DNA of 64,000 nt from Natronosalvus caseinilyticus (GCF_017357105.1 NZ_CP071596.1:1-64000); one strand, 5' to 3'; shown: positions 43,678 through 53,070, counted from the first letter of the stretch. A program made the numbers and translations. The notes: a model not told the origin generated them from the sequence alone.

Positions 43678-45000
43678 TTATTCTGGGGACGGAGCGACGA
43701 ACTGCCCGTCGTCGAACTCGAGTGGCGCCGGTTCCGAAACGACGCGAAGATCCGCCCGGTCCCGCGCGGCGTCGACGAGCGGACTCGAGGCGTAACACCG
43801 CTTCAGGCGCATCGTGTCCGTCACCCTGAGAACGCGAGCGTCTTCACCTGGAACGGGGCCGATGGTGCCGAGGGCGGCCACGAGTCCCGCGCGATCGGTT
43901 TCGACCACCGGCGGGAGGCGAACTCCGCGCACCGTGCTCGCGGTGATGGCGTTGATGAGGGACTTCGACCAGTCGAGTTCGGCGAGTACGTCGCGATGGG
44001 CGACGTCCGCCTGGCCCATCCCCATCGCGTTCCCCTTCGTCTTCTCGGTGAGGCCGCGAGCGAAGACGCGCTTGATCTCGGGCGAGTCCGGTTCGGGTTC
44101 GTTGATCGTGAAGTGGCGCCGACCCGTGACGTTGGGATCCATCCCCTGGCCGCTGACGTCCTTGCCGAGTCGATCGACGACGAGGACGTCCAGTTCGTCG
44201 AACGGCAGCGTCGGCATGCGCTCCCGGGCGAGGTCGAGGAGGTCGGCCTCTCGAGTCAGAAATCCTTCCGGCGGGACGCCCTCGACGAGCGTGGTGTCGT
44301 CGTGCTGGTCTTCGACGACTGCAACACCGCCGGCGACCGGCAGCGTCCGGAGCAACTGGTCGGCGATCTCGGGAATCATGTTGCTGAGACTCCACTCGAC
44401 CGCCCAGTCGTGGGCGAGTTTCGCGCCGCGCTGTTTCCCCATCCCGATGACGAGCATCTTCGAGAGGCCGCTCTCGACGTCACCGCTGAAGCCGGTGTGG
44501 GGCTTGATCCGGTTTATCGGCACGATGGCGTCCGCCTCGACCGCATACGCGTCGGCGTACACTGGCACCCCGCGATCCGGCGTCTCGCCGACCTGCACGA
44601 CGTCCATGGTCGCCCGGATCGCACAGCCGATCGACGCCTCGGTGACGCCGAGGGTCTCGAGTTTGTCGCGCTGACCCGCAGCGGTCGCCCCGCCGTGGCT
44701 CCCCATCGCGGGAACGACGAAGGGGTCGTACCCGCGGTCCTCGAGCGCGTCGACGACGCCGCGAACGATCTCGGGGAGGTTGTCGATGCCGCGGCTGCCG
44801 ACGCCGACGGCCACCTCGCCGCCCGCGGGGACGTCCCTGAACTCGAGGGCGGCCACCGCCTCGGCTGCCTCGGCCGCGACGTCTTCGGGCGGGATGGGGT
44901 CGGTCTCCCACCGCTGTTCGATGACGCCCATCCGCGGAAGCACGACGTCTCCGCAGGCGTCCTGGACGGTCGACTCGCCAATCGCGAGTTCGTCGATCAT
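43678..45000 (-). CDS. LarA-like protein (lactate racemase N-terminal domain, DUF2088)
   Basis: 440 residues from the ATG at 45000. Seen: VGVGSRGIDNLPEIV, VPAMGSHGGATAAGQRD and NRIKPHTGFSGDVESGLSK, typical of the LarA/DUF2088 family whose lactate racemase uses a nickel-pincer cofactor. No larB/C/E maturation genes are adjacent, so substrate and cofactor are uncertain. A TTG nine codons upstream is rejected in favour of the ATG. Confidence 0.85.
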   Translation of the reverse strand: MIDELAIGESTVQDACGDVVLPRMGVIEQRWETDPIPPEDVAAEAAEAVAALEFRDVPAGGEVAVGVGSRGIDNLPEIVRGVVDALEDRGYDPFVVPAMGSHGGATAAGQRDKLETLGVTEASIGCAIRATMDVVQVGETPDRGVPVYADAYAVEADAIVPINRIKPHTGFSGDVESGLSKMLVIGMGKQRGAKLAHDWAVEWSLSNMIPEIADQLLRTLPVAGGVAVVEDQHDDTTLVEGVPPEGFLTREADLLDLARERMPTLPFDELDVLVVDRLGKDVSGQGMDPNVTGRRHFTINEPEPDSPEIKRVFARGLTEKTKGNAMGMGQADVAHRDVLAELDWSKSLINAITASTVRGVRLPPVVETDRAGLVAALGTIGPVPGEDARVLRVTDTMRLKRCYASSPLVDAARDRADLRVVSEPAPLEFDDGQFVAPSPE

Positions 45001-45094
45001 GGGCGCGTAGACGGTGGTGACCGTCAAAAGCGTGTGGGCGAGGTGATCGCCGCTTCCTCAGGGCTTTTTTCTCCTGGCCGCGAACGATCGGTGC

Positions 45095-46108
45095 ATGACC
45101 GACTCGTTCGACGACGTCGACCTCGAGTTCGTTCCGCTCGGTCGAACCGGCATCCAGACCAGCGAGCTCCAGTTCGGGACCTGGCGTTTCGGCCGGACCA
45201 CGGAGGAGGGGAACCTCGAGATCACCGAAGAACGCGCCCACGAATTGCTCGACGCCTACGCCGAGGCCGGCGGTCGGTACATCGACACGGCCGACGTCTA
45301 CGGCGGCGGCGACAGCGAGCGCTGGATCGGCGACTGGCTCGCCGACCGCGACCGCGAGCGCTACACCATCGCCTCGAAGATCTACTGGCAGATCCGCGAC
45401 GGCGATCCGAACAGCAAGGGGACGAACCGGAAGACCGTCCGGAACCGTATCGACGCGCTCCTGGATCGCCTCGACACCGACTACGTCGACGTCCTCTACA
45501 TTCACCGCTGGGACGACGCGACCTCGACCCGCGAACTGATGAAGACGCTGAACGGACTCGTCGAGGACGGCAAGGTCCACTACCTCGGCGCGTCGACTCT
45601 GCGACCGAACGCCTGGAAGGTCGCTCGGGCGAACGCCATCGCCGACGCCCACGGCTGGGAGCCCTTCACCGTGCTCCAGCCACGGTACAACCTCGTCGAT
45701 CGGGAGATCGAGGGCGACTACCTCGAGTTCGCCCGACAGCGCGACCTCGCGGTCTGTCCGTGGAGCCCGCTCGGACAGGGCTTCCTGACCGGGAAGTACT
45801 CCCGAGAGGAGGACGTCCCGGAGGACTCGAAGTCCGCCGAATCGAGTCGGTTCAGGGACAATTACCTCACCGAGGAGAACTTCGACCTGCACGACGAACT
45901 CGACGCGGTCGCCGAGGAGGTCGACGCGTCGCCGGCCCAGGTTGCCCTCGCGTGGCTCTCCCACCGCGACGGCGTCAGCGCACCCATCGTCGGCGCCCGG
46001 ACGGTCGAGCAACTCGAGGAGAACCTCGCGGCCGCGGCAGTCGACCTCTCCGACGAACAGGTCGAGCGCCTGACGACCGCGAAGGCGGGCCCCTACGAGG
46101 GACTGTAA
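45095..46108 (+). CDS. Aldo/keto reductase
   Basis: NAD(P)H-dependent carbonyl reductase, TIM barrel, 337 residues. Catalytic tetrad members: Asp and Tyr in YIDTADVYGGG, Lys in ASKIYWQ and His in YIHRWDD. Cofactor end: GARTVEQLEENLAA. Belongs to the bacterial-like AKR11/12-type (potassium-channel-beta-like) group. Divergent from the LarA-like gene. Substrate unknown. Confidence 0.93.
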   Translation: MTDSFDDVDLEFVPLGRTGIQTSELQFGTWRFGRTTEEGNLEITEERAHELLDAYAEAGGRYIDTADVYGGGDSERWIGDWLADRDRERYTIASKIYWQIRDGDPNSKGTNRKTVRNRIDALLDRLDTDYVDVLYIHRWDDATSTRELMKTLNGLVEDGKVHYLGASTLRPNAWKVARANAIADAHGWEPFTVLQPRYNLVDREIEGDYLEFARQRDLAVCPWSPLGQGFLTGKYSREEDVPEDSKSAESSRFRDNYLTEENFDLHDELDAVAEEVDASPAQVALAWLSHRDGVSAPIVGARTVEQLEENLAAAAVDLSDEQVERLTTAKAGPYEGL

Positions 46109-46303
46109 CGACCTCGAAGACGCTCACCGACTCGAGTACCGGGCCCTCACGGGCGACCAGTACGGATATTCGACACTGCTGGGATGGCGAGGGCTGACCG
46201 TTCGCGATGACAGCGACCGTGACCACGGCGGAAAAGTGGACGTATCCGCAATCTCGAGACGGGCGACGGATTCATACTGTCGTGTCTCCTCACAGACGAC
46301 AAA

Positions 46304-46954
46304 ATGATGCTGCCGACCCACGCGTTCGCGGGGATGGTGATCGCCCTCCCGTACGCACTCGTGTTCCCCGAATTCGCCCCTGTGGCTCTGCTCGCCGGGT
46401 TTCTCGGCGGGGTCGTTCCGGACCTGGATCTGTACACAGGCCACCGGAAGACGCTCCACTACCCGGTGTACTACCCGGGAGCCGCCGCCGTCGCCGTTTC
46501 GGTCGCCGCCCTGTGGCCGACGCCTGCCACGACCGCCGTCGCGTGGTTCCTGCTCGGCGCCGCCACCCACAGCGTCGCCGACGTCTTCGGTGGCGGCCTG
46601 GAGCTTCGACCGTGGGAAGCCACCTCGAGTCGAGCCGTCTACGACCACCACAACCGCCGGTGGATCGCCCCACGTCGCTGGGTCCGCTACGACGGGTCGC
46701 CGGAGGATCTGGCGCTGTCGGTCGCCCTTGCCGTTCCGCTCGTGGTCGCCCTCGAGGGTGCGATCGAGTGGCTCGTGATCGCGTTCCTGGGTATCGCGGT
46801 CGCGTACGCGGCCGTTCGACGGATCCTGCCCGCAGTCGCCAGCCGACTGATCGGCGACCTCGTGGTCCCGAACGCCTCGAGTCGCGTCCTGGCGTACGTT
46901 CCAGCCCGCTATCTGGATCTCAACGCGGAACGCGGTTCGACGCAGTCTCGGTAG
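46304..46954 (+). CDS. Membrane metal-dependent hydrolase (YdjM/DUF457-like)
   Basis: 216 residues with four or more membrane segments and the family's metal-ligand pattern: HAFAGM, GVVPDLDLYTGHRKTLHYP and THSVADVFGGGLELRPWE. Bacterial relatives (YdjM) are LexA-controlled membrane proteins; the archaeal reaction is unknown. Start at 46304 (ATG ATG). Same strand as the next gene but separated by 112 bases. Confidence 0.85.
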   Translation: MMLPTHAFAGMVIALPYALVFPEFAPVALLAGFLGGVVPDLDLYTGHRKTLHYPVYYPGAAAVAVSVAALWPTPATTAVAWFLLGAATHSVADVFGGGLELRPWEATSSRAVYDHHNRRWIAPRRWVRYDGSPEDLALSVALAVPLVVALEGAIEWLVIAFLGIAVAYAAVRRILPAVASRLIGDLVVPNASSRVLAYVPARYLDLNAERGSTQSR

Positions 46955-47066
46955 CCTCGAGTAGGGAGCCTCGTTTTCGCTAGAGAAAATATAGCAAGGG
47001 CGCGAGATCTCGTAGAAACGACCAAAGAATCATGCCAACTCGGCGTCAGTCTTCAGCGAGGCGTTC

Positions 47067-47753
47067 GTGATGACCGGGTGGATGACCGTTGCGCTCGTTT
47101 CGTTCCAGGTCGGGATCCTCGTCATCTTACTGGAAGCGCTGCGTCGCCAGGACGTCGCCGCCGCCACGAACGCGCTCGTGTCGTTCGCCGTCACACTGGT
47201 TCCGGCGGCCGTCGAGTACGTCGCGGAAGCCGGCTTCGACGGATCCATCGCGTTCGGAACGGACCTGCCCCTCTGGGTCGCCGTCGCGGGATTCTTACAC
47301 GCCGTCGGGATGCTGGGTCCGTACGATTCGGTCTGGTGGTGGGATCACCTCACTCACCTGGTGTCCGCCGCCCTCGTCGCGGCGCTGGTCTACGCCGGAT
47401 TCCTGGTACTGACCCCTGCGCTCGGGTGGTGGCGAATCGGGCTCCTGACCATCGGCGTCACGTTCATCGTTGGCGTGTTGTGGGAACTGTTCGAACTCCT
47501 CGCACGTCGGGTGGGAAATCAGTACGACGTCGAACCCGTCCTCGTCCACTACGGCTGGCGTGATACGGCGTTCGACCTGGTCTTCGACGTGCTCGGGGCG
47601 CTACTGGTCGTACTCTTCGATCTGCGAGTGTTCGTATCGGTCGCCGACCGGTCGCTCGAGTCCCAGGGCGTGACGGTGTTAGGAGCCAGCGTACTGGTGT
47701 TCGCCGTCGCACTCGTCGTTCTCGGCCTCGACGCACGGAGCGGAGAGTCGTGA
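47067..47753 (+). CDS. Membrane protein, YjdF/DUF2238-like
   Basis: 228 residues with about six hydrophobic segments. Seen: GPYDSVWWWDHLTHLVSAALVA, GVLWELFELLARRVG and DLVFDVLGALLVVLF, the His/Asp/Glu pattern of the DUF2238 family. Function unknown. A TATA-like patch (AAAATATAGC) lies about 80 bases upstream. Confidence 0.82.
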   Translation: MMTGWMTVALVSFQVGILVILLEALRRQDVAAATNALVSFAVTLVPAAVEYVAEAGFDGSIAFGTDLPLWVAVAGFLHAVGMLGPYDSVWWWDHLTHLVSAALVAALVYAGFLVLTPALGWWRIGLLTIGVTFIVGVLWELFELLARRVGNQYDVEPVLVHYGWRDTAFDLVFDVLGALLVVLFDLRVFVSVADRSLESQGVTVLGASVLVFAVALVVLGLDARSGES

Positions 47754-48011
47754 TCGAGCGCCTAAATTCTGTCCACAGTGACCGAAACGGTCGGACCTCC
47801 TACCCCTACCCTTGGCTATGAGTGGCCGGAATCGGCCGGAGACGTGTCGACTACCCGTCTGCCAGCGTGACGGGTCGTGGTGTCGAACGTCGTTCGTCGC
47901 TCCTCGGGACCGCGTCCGTCCGATCACCGGACGTCCCACCTCGCTGCTCGGAGACGACGAACTGGACCTCGACGATATTCGTCAACGGCCTCGCGTCACT
48001 CGGCAGGTTGA

Positions 48012-48033
48012 CGGGCGAGACGGGATTCGAACC
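48012..48033 (-). repeat. Copy of the tRNA-Arg 3' end (attachment-site-like)
   Basis: Identical to the last 22 bases of the tRNA-Arg gene (48127-48148 on the window), 93 bases beyond the tRNA end. Pattern is the same as beside tRNA-Ile. Confidence 0.78.
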
Positions 48034-48126
48034 ACGTCTGAGAACTTGCTCACTCCGCTCGCAGAACCTCAGTCTGATTCGAATCCGCTGTGCCGTTTCC
48101 ACTGCTCGCTGACGCTCACAGGAAAA

Positions 48127-48199
48127 CGGGCGAGACGGGATTCGAACCCGCGATCAGAAGGTTAGGAACCTCCTGCCCTCTCCGCTAGGCCACTCGCCC
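48127..48199 (-). tRNA. tRNA-Arg (CCT)
   Basis: 73 bases, minus strand. Acceptor GGGCGAG with CTCGCCC, discriminator G. Anticodon arm GGAGG-TTCCTAA-CCTTC, anticodon CCT. T arm GGGTTCGAATCCC. The 5' end is 11 bases from the tatA stop. No intron. Confidence 0.93.
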
Positions 48200-48210
48200 C
48201 GAGAAAAATA

Positions 48211-48519
48211 TTAGTTGGCTTCCGTTTCGGTTTCCGTTTCCGTCTCGGTTTCCGTCTCCTCGTCTTCAGCCGTGACGGGCTCCGTGTCGACGAACTCCTC
48301 TTCCTCGTCGTCGTAGTTCCCCGTCTCGCGCATTTCCTCGAGTTCTTTCTCGACCTTTTCCTGACCCTTCTTGAACTCCCCCATGGCCTCTCCGGTCGAC
48401 CGTGCCAGTTTGGGGATCTTGTTCGCCCCAAAGAGCAAAATGGCGATGAAGAGGATGATCAGGAGTTCCGGACCCCCGGGGACGCCGGGGATGACAAGCG
48501 GTGCGATTTCGGCTACCAT
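48211..48519 (-). CDS. tatA: Sec-independent translocase TatA
   Basis: 102 residues from the ATG at 48519. N-terminal membrane helix PELLIILFIAILLFGANKIP with the FG hinge, an amphipathic helix (KLARSTGEAMGEFKKGQEKVEKELEEM), and an acidic tail ending in an (ET)n run. Forms the pore for folded Tat substrates, several of which are in this window (amylase, halocyanin, CapA-like protein). The tRNA-Arg gene follows 11 bases after the stop. Confidence 0.93.
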   Translation of the reverse strand: MVAEIAPLVIPGVPGGPELLIILFIAILLFGANKIPKLARSTGEAMGEFKKGQEKVEKELEEMRETGNYDDEEEEFVDTEPVTAEDEETETETETETETEAN

Positions 48520-48867
48520 CTCTGTCCGCAGATTACCCGCTGGCAATTATAACCTTTTTGGACCGGCAAGTGAAGCCACAGAAAGCCACAAAAGGACTCG
48601 AGAGGCGCTATACGGCCAGTTCAGTGGGCCCAAATGGGACATCTCCACCGTTGGCTTGCCCGTAGTTGGTATGACCGGTTAATTCCGTCACCTCGGCACC
48701 AGCGACGACCGTCGGCCCGGCCGAACGATTCTCACCATCGAGACCACCCCTGCGGGAGCGGCGTGACGCACCGACGTTCGGGACGTCCGCGAGTCAACGA
48801 CGACCACGAGTCGCCCGTACACGCTGCCAGCGGAGGGCTTTTTTGCCTCCCCGACGACGGCTAGGCT

Positions 48868-49689
48868 ATGACCGATAGCGAACACGTCGAGAGTCCCTCC
48901 AATGGCCGCGTCTACGATCCGGACGACGACCACCACTTTCCCGACGAAAAACTGAACGCAGTACTCGAGTTCGTCGAGGCCGACGAGGAAATCCAGACCT
49001 ACCTCGAGGCCCAGAACGTCAACGCGGTCGACCGCAAACGGTACAACGACCACGGGTCGAAACACATCGAGATCGTTCGAAACCGGGCACTTTGTCTCTA
49101 CGACCTGCTGAAAGCGGGCGACGTCGACTTCAACGGGGCCAGACAACAGGGCCTCGAGGAGGCCGACGAAGCCGTGATCATCGCGCTGGCGGCCACGCTC
49201 CACGACGTCGGTCACGTCGTCCACCGAGCCGACCACGTCTACTACTCGATCCCGCTAGCCGCCGACATTCTCGACCGGATCTTGCCGGAGTTCTACGACG
49301 TCGCCGAGCGCGTCCGCGTGAAGGGCGAGGTCCTGCACGCGATTCTCTGTCACCACACGGCCGAAAAGCCCCTGACGACCGAGGCTGGCGTCATCCGGGT
49401 TTCTGACGCCCTCGACATGGAACGGGGCCGCTCGCGGATTCCGTACGAACAGGGTGGCCGCGGGATCAACACGCTCTCGAGCCAGGCGATCAGCCGCGTG
49501 TCGCTTCACGAGGGCGAATCCAGCCCCGTGATGGTCGAGATCGCGATGACCAACGCCGCCGGCGTCTACCAGGTCGACAACCTGCTAAAGGCCAAGCTCA
49601 AGGGCTCGGGCCTCGAGGACGAGATCCGGATCGTCGCCGTGAACACGAACGAGAACCGCGAACAGCTGGTCGAACGCATCGAACTCTGA
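48868..49689 (+). CDS. HD-superfamily phosphohydrolase
   Basis: 273 residues. HD-type metal ligands: YNDHGSKHIEIV, LAATLHDVGHVVHRADH and LHAILCHHTAEKP, then VIRVSDALDMERGR. The first part is acidic. Likely a nucleotide or phosphate-ester hydrolase of unknown substrate. Start at 48868 (MTDSEHVESPSN). Alone on this strand. Confidence 0.9.
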   Translation: MTDSEHVESPSNGRVYDPDDDHHFPDEKLNAVLEFVEADEEIQTYLEAQNVNAVDRKRYNDHGSKHIEIVRNRALCLYDLLKAGDVDFNGARQQGLEEADEAVIIALAATLHDVGHVVHRADHVYYSIPLAADILDRILPEFYDVAERVRVKGEVLHAILCHHTAEKPLTTEAGVIRVSDALDMERGRSRIPYEQGGRGINTLSSQAISRVSLHEGESSPVMVEIAMTNAAGVYQVDNLLKAKLKGSGLEDEIRIVAVNTNENREQLVERIEL

Positions 49690-49936
49690 CCGCCAGACTG
49701 CCACGAACGAGGGGGGCAGCAACAGACTGATCATCCGGGGTGTCGTTTTCAGGGATCGCTCGCGACCTCGAGTGTTTTCGCCGCCGACAGTCCTCCGTCG
49801 GCCGACGATGCTCGATTTCCTGTACGTCGCCGGCGCTGGTCCTGTTTCTGCCGGGCGTAGTGGATCACCTCCACGCCCGATATCGACGGTCGTCGAGGCG
49901 GCACGACGGGACGCAGCTGCTCCAAAACGAGCGGGA

Positions 49937-50161
49937 TCAGCAGACGCGATATCGACCGTCGAGGCGTTCGACGTGGCCGCGCTCCCTGAGCGTTCCGAGG
50001 ATCGAGAGCGCGGCGCCTTTCTCAACGTCGAGTTCCGTACAGAGGTCATCGACGGACGTTCCCTCCCAGACGGCGAGCGAGAGGTAGATGAGTTTCGCCT
50101 GCGCCGATTCGATATCCGGTGGGACCGCCACCGGGGACTGCTGTCGAACGTCGGTTTGCAT
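49937..50161 (-). CDS. Small winged-helix DNA-binding protein
   Basis: 74 residues: PDIESAQAKLIYLSLAVW, then EGTSVDDLCTELDVEKGAALSILGTLRERGHVERLDGRYRV. One MarR/TrmB-type winged helix. Start at 50161. Target unknown; 247 bases of gene-free sequence follow its stop. Confidence 0.8.
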   Translation of the reverse strand: MQTDVRQQSPVAVPPDIESAQAKLIYLSLAVWEGTSVDDLCTELDVEKGAALSILGTLRERGHVERLDGRYRVC

Positions 50162-50269
50162 ACTACAGGCTCGAGTGTTCGACGATATTAAAACCTCGTA
50201 TCGACAATTGACGAAACTCGTCGGACCAGACTCAGAGCCCTTTTTGGTACCGCCGACCCGGTGTCCGGT

Positions 50270-50464
50270 ATGACAGTCAAGCTTATCGCGCTGGGGCTGC
50301 TGACGGGATTCCTGACCGGAGCGTTCTTCGCGCTGGTCGACGTGCCGATTCCGGCCCCGCCCGAGCTCCCCGGACTACTGGGCATCGTGGGCATCTACCT
50401 CGGCTACAAGTTCGTAGAGACGGCCGGACTCGGCGCGACCGTGATCGAAACACTCGGATTGTAG
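50270..50464 (+). CDS. XapX domain protein (DUF1427)
   Basis: 64 residues in two hydrophobic halves: LIALGLLTGFLTGAFFALVDVP and the PAPPELPGLLGIVGIYLGYK signature. The domain is named after XapX, which is associated with nucleoside transport in enterobacteria; its own function is unknown. Divergent from the small winged-helix gene. Confidence 0.85.
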   Translation: MTVKLIALGLLTGFLTGAFFALVDVPIPAPPELPGLLGIVGIYLGYKFVETAGLGATVIETLGL

Positions 50465-50594
50465 GCGTGCATGGCACAGATCGAGTCCGTGATCGAGACG
50501 ACGCGTAGGCTGTGGGTTCGATTGCTGTTGGCACCTCGTCACCGACCGCGAGCGGAGCGGACGCAGTTCTAGCGAGTGATTGACGTCCGGCCCG

Positions 50595-51899
50595 CTACGG
50601 CGCCGCCTCGAGTCCCGACGCGATTTCGGCCGCGCGGGCACGAAGCCGTTCGGCGTCGATACCGACCGCCTCCCCGTCTCGCAACCGGACCTCGCCGTCG
50701 ACCATCGTGAACGTTACGTCGTCGCCATGGGCGGCGAACACGAGGTGCGAGAGCACGTCGTGGATCGGTGTAGCCCGCGTCAGGTCCGTTCGCAGGCCGA
50801 TTACGTCCGCTTTCCACCCCTCGCGGAGTTTGCCGACGCGGTCGAATCCCGCAGCCCTCGCGCCGTTGACCGTCGCCATCTCGAAGACCGTCTCCGCGGG
50901 GAGTGCTCGGGGCTCGAGGGCCTCGACCTTCTGGAGCAGGGACGCCTGCCGCATCTCGGTGAACGGATCGAGCGTGTTGTTACACGGCGGCCCGTCGTTG
51001 CCCAGCGCGACGTTGATCCCGCGCTCGAGATAGTCGACGATGGGCGCGACGCCGCTCGCCAGCTTCATGTTCGACGACGGGCAGTAGGTGACGTTGGTTC
51101 CCGTCTCGGCCAGCACTTCGCGTTCGGAGTCGTCGGTCCAGACACAGTGGGCGAGAACAACGTCCTCGCCGGTGAGACCGACTTCGTCCAGCCAGTGGAC
51201 GTTTCGCAACCCGGTCCGCTCCTCGACCGCGGCGATTTCGCCACGGTTCTCGCTCGCGTGGGTGTGGATGCGAACGCCGTCGTAGCTGTCGGCCAGCCGT
51301 CTCGCCCCTCGCAGACACTCCTCGGTGCAGCTCACGGCGAATCGGGGGGTGACCGCGTACTGGATTCGGCCACCGTCGACCCCGTGGTAGCGCCGGATGA
51401 GGCGTTCGCTCTCGGCTAACGCCTCGTCGGTGTCCTCGAGTAGGCCGGACGGGGACTCGGTGTCCATCATGACTTTGCCGAGGCGCGCCCGGATGCCCAT
51501 GTCGCGTGCGGCCTCGAAAGCCTCCTCCGCGTGACGAACTGAGAGGTGGTCGATGCAGGTCGTCGTCCCGCTCTCGAGCAACTCGAGGTAACCGAGTTCG
51601 GCGGCGACGCGCATCGCCTCCGGGTCCAGTTCGGCTTCCATGGGGAGCACGTACTCGAAGAGCCACTCCAGCAGTTCCGTGTCGTCCGCGATGCCGCGGC
51701 CGAGGCTCTGGACGGAGTGGACGTGCGCACCGACGGTCCCCGGAGCCACGATGTCACAGGTGTGACGCTCGTGGTCAGGGTACAGTTCGAGACACTCGGT
51801 TCGAGGGCCGACGGCGACGATTCGATCGCCCTCGACGACGACGGCTCCGTCCTGGATGACCGTCTCGGCGTCGACGACGACCGTTCCGGCGATCAACAT
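50595..51899 (-). CDS. Amidohydrolase: 5'-deoxyadenosine/SAH/MTA deaminase-like
   Basis: 434 residues. Metal ligands of the deaminase branch: GAHVHSVQS near the N-terminus, HTHASENRGE, LAHCVW and GNDGPPCNNTLD. Archaeal relatives (DadD/MtaD) deaminate 5'-deoxyadenosine, SAH or methylthioadenosine to inosine forms, a salvage step after SAM use; guanine or chlorohydrolase-type activity is possible too. Start at 51899. Confidence 0.85.
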   Translation of the reverse strand: MLIAGTVVVDAETVIQDGAVVVEGDRIVAVGPRTECLELYPDHERHTCDIVAPGTVGAHVHSVQSLGRGIADDTELLEWLFEYVLPMEAELDPEAMRVAAELGYLELLESGTTTCIDHLSVRHAEEAFEAARDMGIRARLGKVMMDTESPSGLLEDTDEALAESERLIRRYHGVDGGRIQYAVTPRFAVSCTEECLRGARRLADSYDGVRIHTHASENRGEIAAVEERTGLRNVHWLDEVGLTGEDVVLAHCVWTDDSEREVLAETGTNVTYCPSSNMKLASGVAPIVDYLERGINVALGNDGPPCNNTLDPFTEMRQASLLQKVEALEPRALPAETVFEMATVNGARAAGFDRVGKLREGWKADVIGLRTDLTRATPIHDVLSHLVFAAHGDDVTFTMVDGEVRLRDGEAVGIDAERLRARAAEIASGLEAAP

Positions 51900-52301
51900 A
51901 CCGACACCGGGTAGCGTCGCCGCCGCCTTAGCTATGGCGTTCTCTCTCGAGGAGCGACGATAGCGCCTGGGGTGGGCGAAAGTGATGGCGGCGAGGAGTA
52001 CGCGAATTGCGACGAAAGGTCACCCGTCTCGAGGGACTCTCGAATTATTCGACCCGAAAACATTGGCACAGTCGGAAAAGCCCGACTGCTCGAGGGATTT
52101 CCGCGCCCCGAGTATCGTTGAATTCCTCGAATAGTGATAGGATTTAGCGACTGGGCTGAATACAGAGCGCGAATGTCGCACGAAATCTAGCTCAATATAC
52201 GATGGTCGTGATCACTCAGTAGAGGTGAACGACTTACCACGTTTCGATTGGCAGAAGGGGCCCGTAGAAACGGTTATTGGGTGGCCATCGCATTACTCCT
52301 T
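51900..52301. other. Gene-free stretch, GC falls from here
   Basis: No gene seen. The first part is the promoter side of the deaminase gene. From about 52100 the composition becomes more AT-rich and one arm of a palindromic repeat (GAATACAGAGCGCGAAT, 52158-52174) appears. Start of the accessory stretch. Confidence 0.5.
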
Positions 52302-52760
52302 TCAATCACCGACGCTGGGAAGCCTTGCGGTTGATAACCAGAACGCTTCAAACGCTCGAATGGTCTCTTCCAATTCGTCGGGCCCTGCCGGTTTTGAAAT
52401 ACAGGCGTTCGCATTCGATGCATACACTTCGCGGACTTCTTGTTCGGACAGCGTCCCGGTTATCACAATAATGGGGATATGGATGTGAGCCGGGTTATTG
52501 TTCAGTTGGTCTAATACTTTTTTACCATCCATACCCGGAAGATGCCAGTCGAGAGCGATGAGATCCGTTCGTGGAACGTCAGCGTATTCACCGCGCTGGT
52601 TCACAAAGTCAAGCGCATCCGACCCAGTTGAGACAATGTGGAGCAAGTCCCCGAAACCCAAGTCGCTACACACCTCCTCTACGAGGCGAGCATCCCCCAG
52701 ATTATCCTCTACAAGCAGAATAGTCCGGGATTGAGCCACATCCTCTTGTGATCGGGCCAT
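52302..52760 (-). CDS. Single-domain response regulator (Rcp1-like)
   Basis: 152 residues from the ATG at 52760. Receiver domain: TILLVEDNLGDARLVEE (acidic pocket), phosphoacceptor Asp in LIALDWHLPGMDG, Thr in IVITGTLSEQE and Lys in CISKPAGPDE. No output domain, as in the Rcp1 group which is read by partner kinases or acts as a relay. The kinase is not nearby. Lower GC than the core genes. Confidence 0.9.
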   Translation of the reverse strand: MARSQEDVAQSRTILLVEDNLGDARLVEEVCSDLGFGDLLHIVSTGSDALDFVNQRGEYADVPRTDLIALDWHLPGMDGKKVLDQLNNNPAHIHIPIIVITGTLSEQEVREVYASNANACISKPAGPDELEETIRAFEAFWLSTARLPSVGD

Positions 52761-52961
52761 TAAACTATGTCCGGATAGGGCGGACATAAATATTTGTATC
52801 GAGAGACCGTATCCCACGGTTCTCGTACCGCTCTTCTCGCTTCACAACCACCTCTATTCCATCTCGTTATTAAACATATCAATAAGTTTGTATCTGATAG
52901 AGTGGTTGGGTTTCTTCCTGAGATGGTGAAATAAATAAACGGGCCGTGCTGCATCCATCCT

Positions 52962-53024
52962 CTGTATCTTGCACGCCGCTTTTGGCAGCGGTTCGGTAGT
53001 TAGTCGAACCGCTGCAAGATACAG
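52962..53024. repeat. Interrupted palindromic repeat
   Basis: Left arm CTGTATCTTGCA (52962-52973) then 14 extra bases and GCGGTTCG; right arm CGAACCGC-TGCAAGATACAG (53005-53024). Removing the 14 bases makes the arms match perfectly over about 20 bp. The right arm is followed by GGCGCGAAT, which links it to repeats at 52158 and 55080. Confidence 0.75.
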
Positions 53025-53070
53025 GGCGCGAATAATGCACGTTCAGTACCCGGTTCCCATCAACGGCTGA

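Noticed and set aside
43639-46197. 852-codon frame across the LarA-like and aldo-keto reductase genes
   Set aside because: Runs antisense and out of frame through two well-supported genes and has Arg-rich shadow composition.
52760-52954. 64-codon frame upstream of the response regulator
   Set aside because: Covers the promoter region; rich in Cys, Trp and Tyr, unlike any neighbour.
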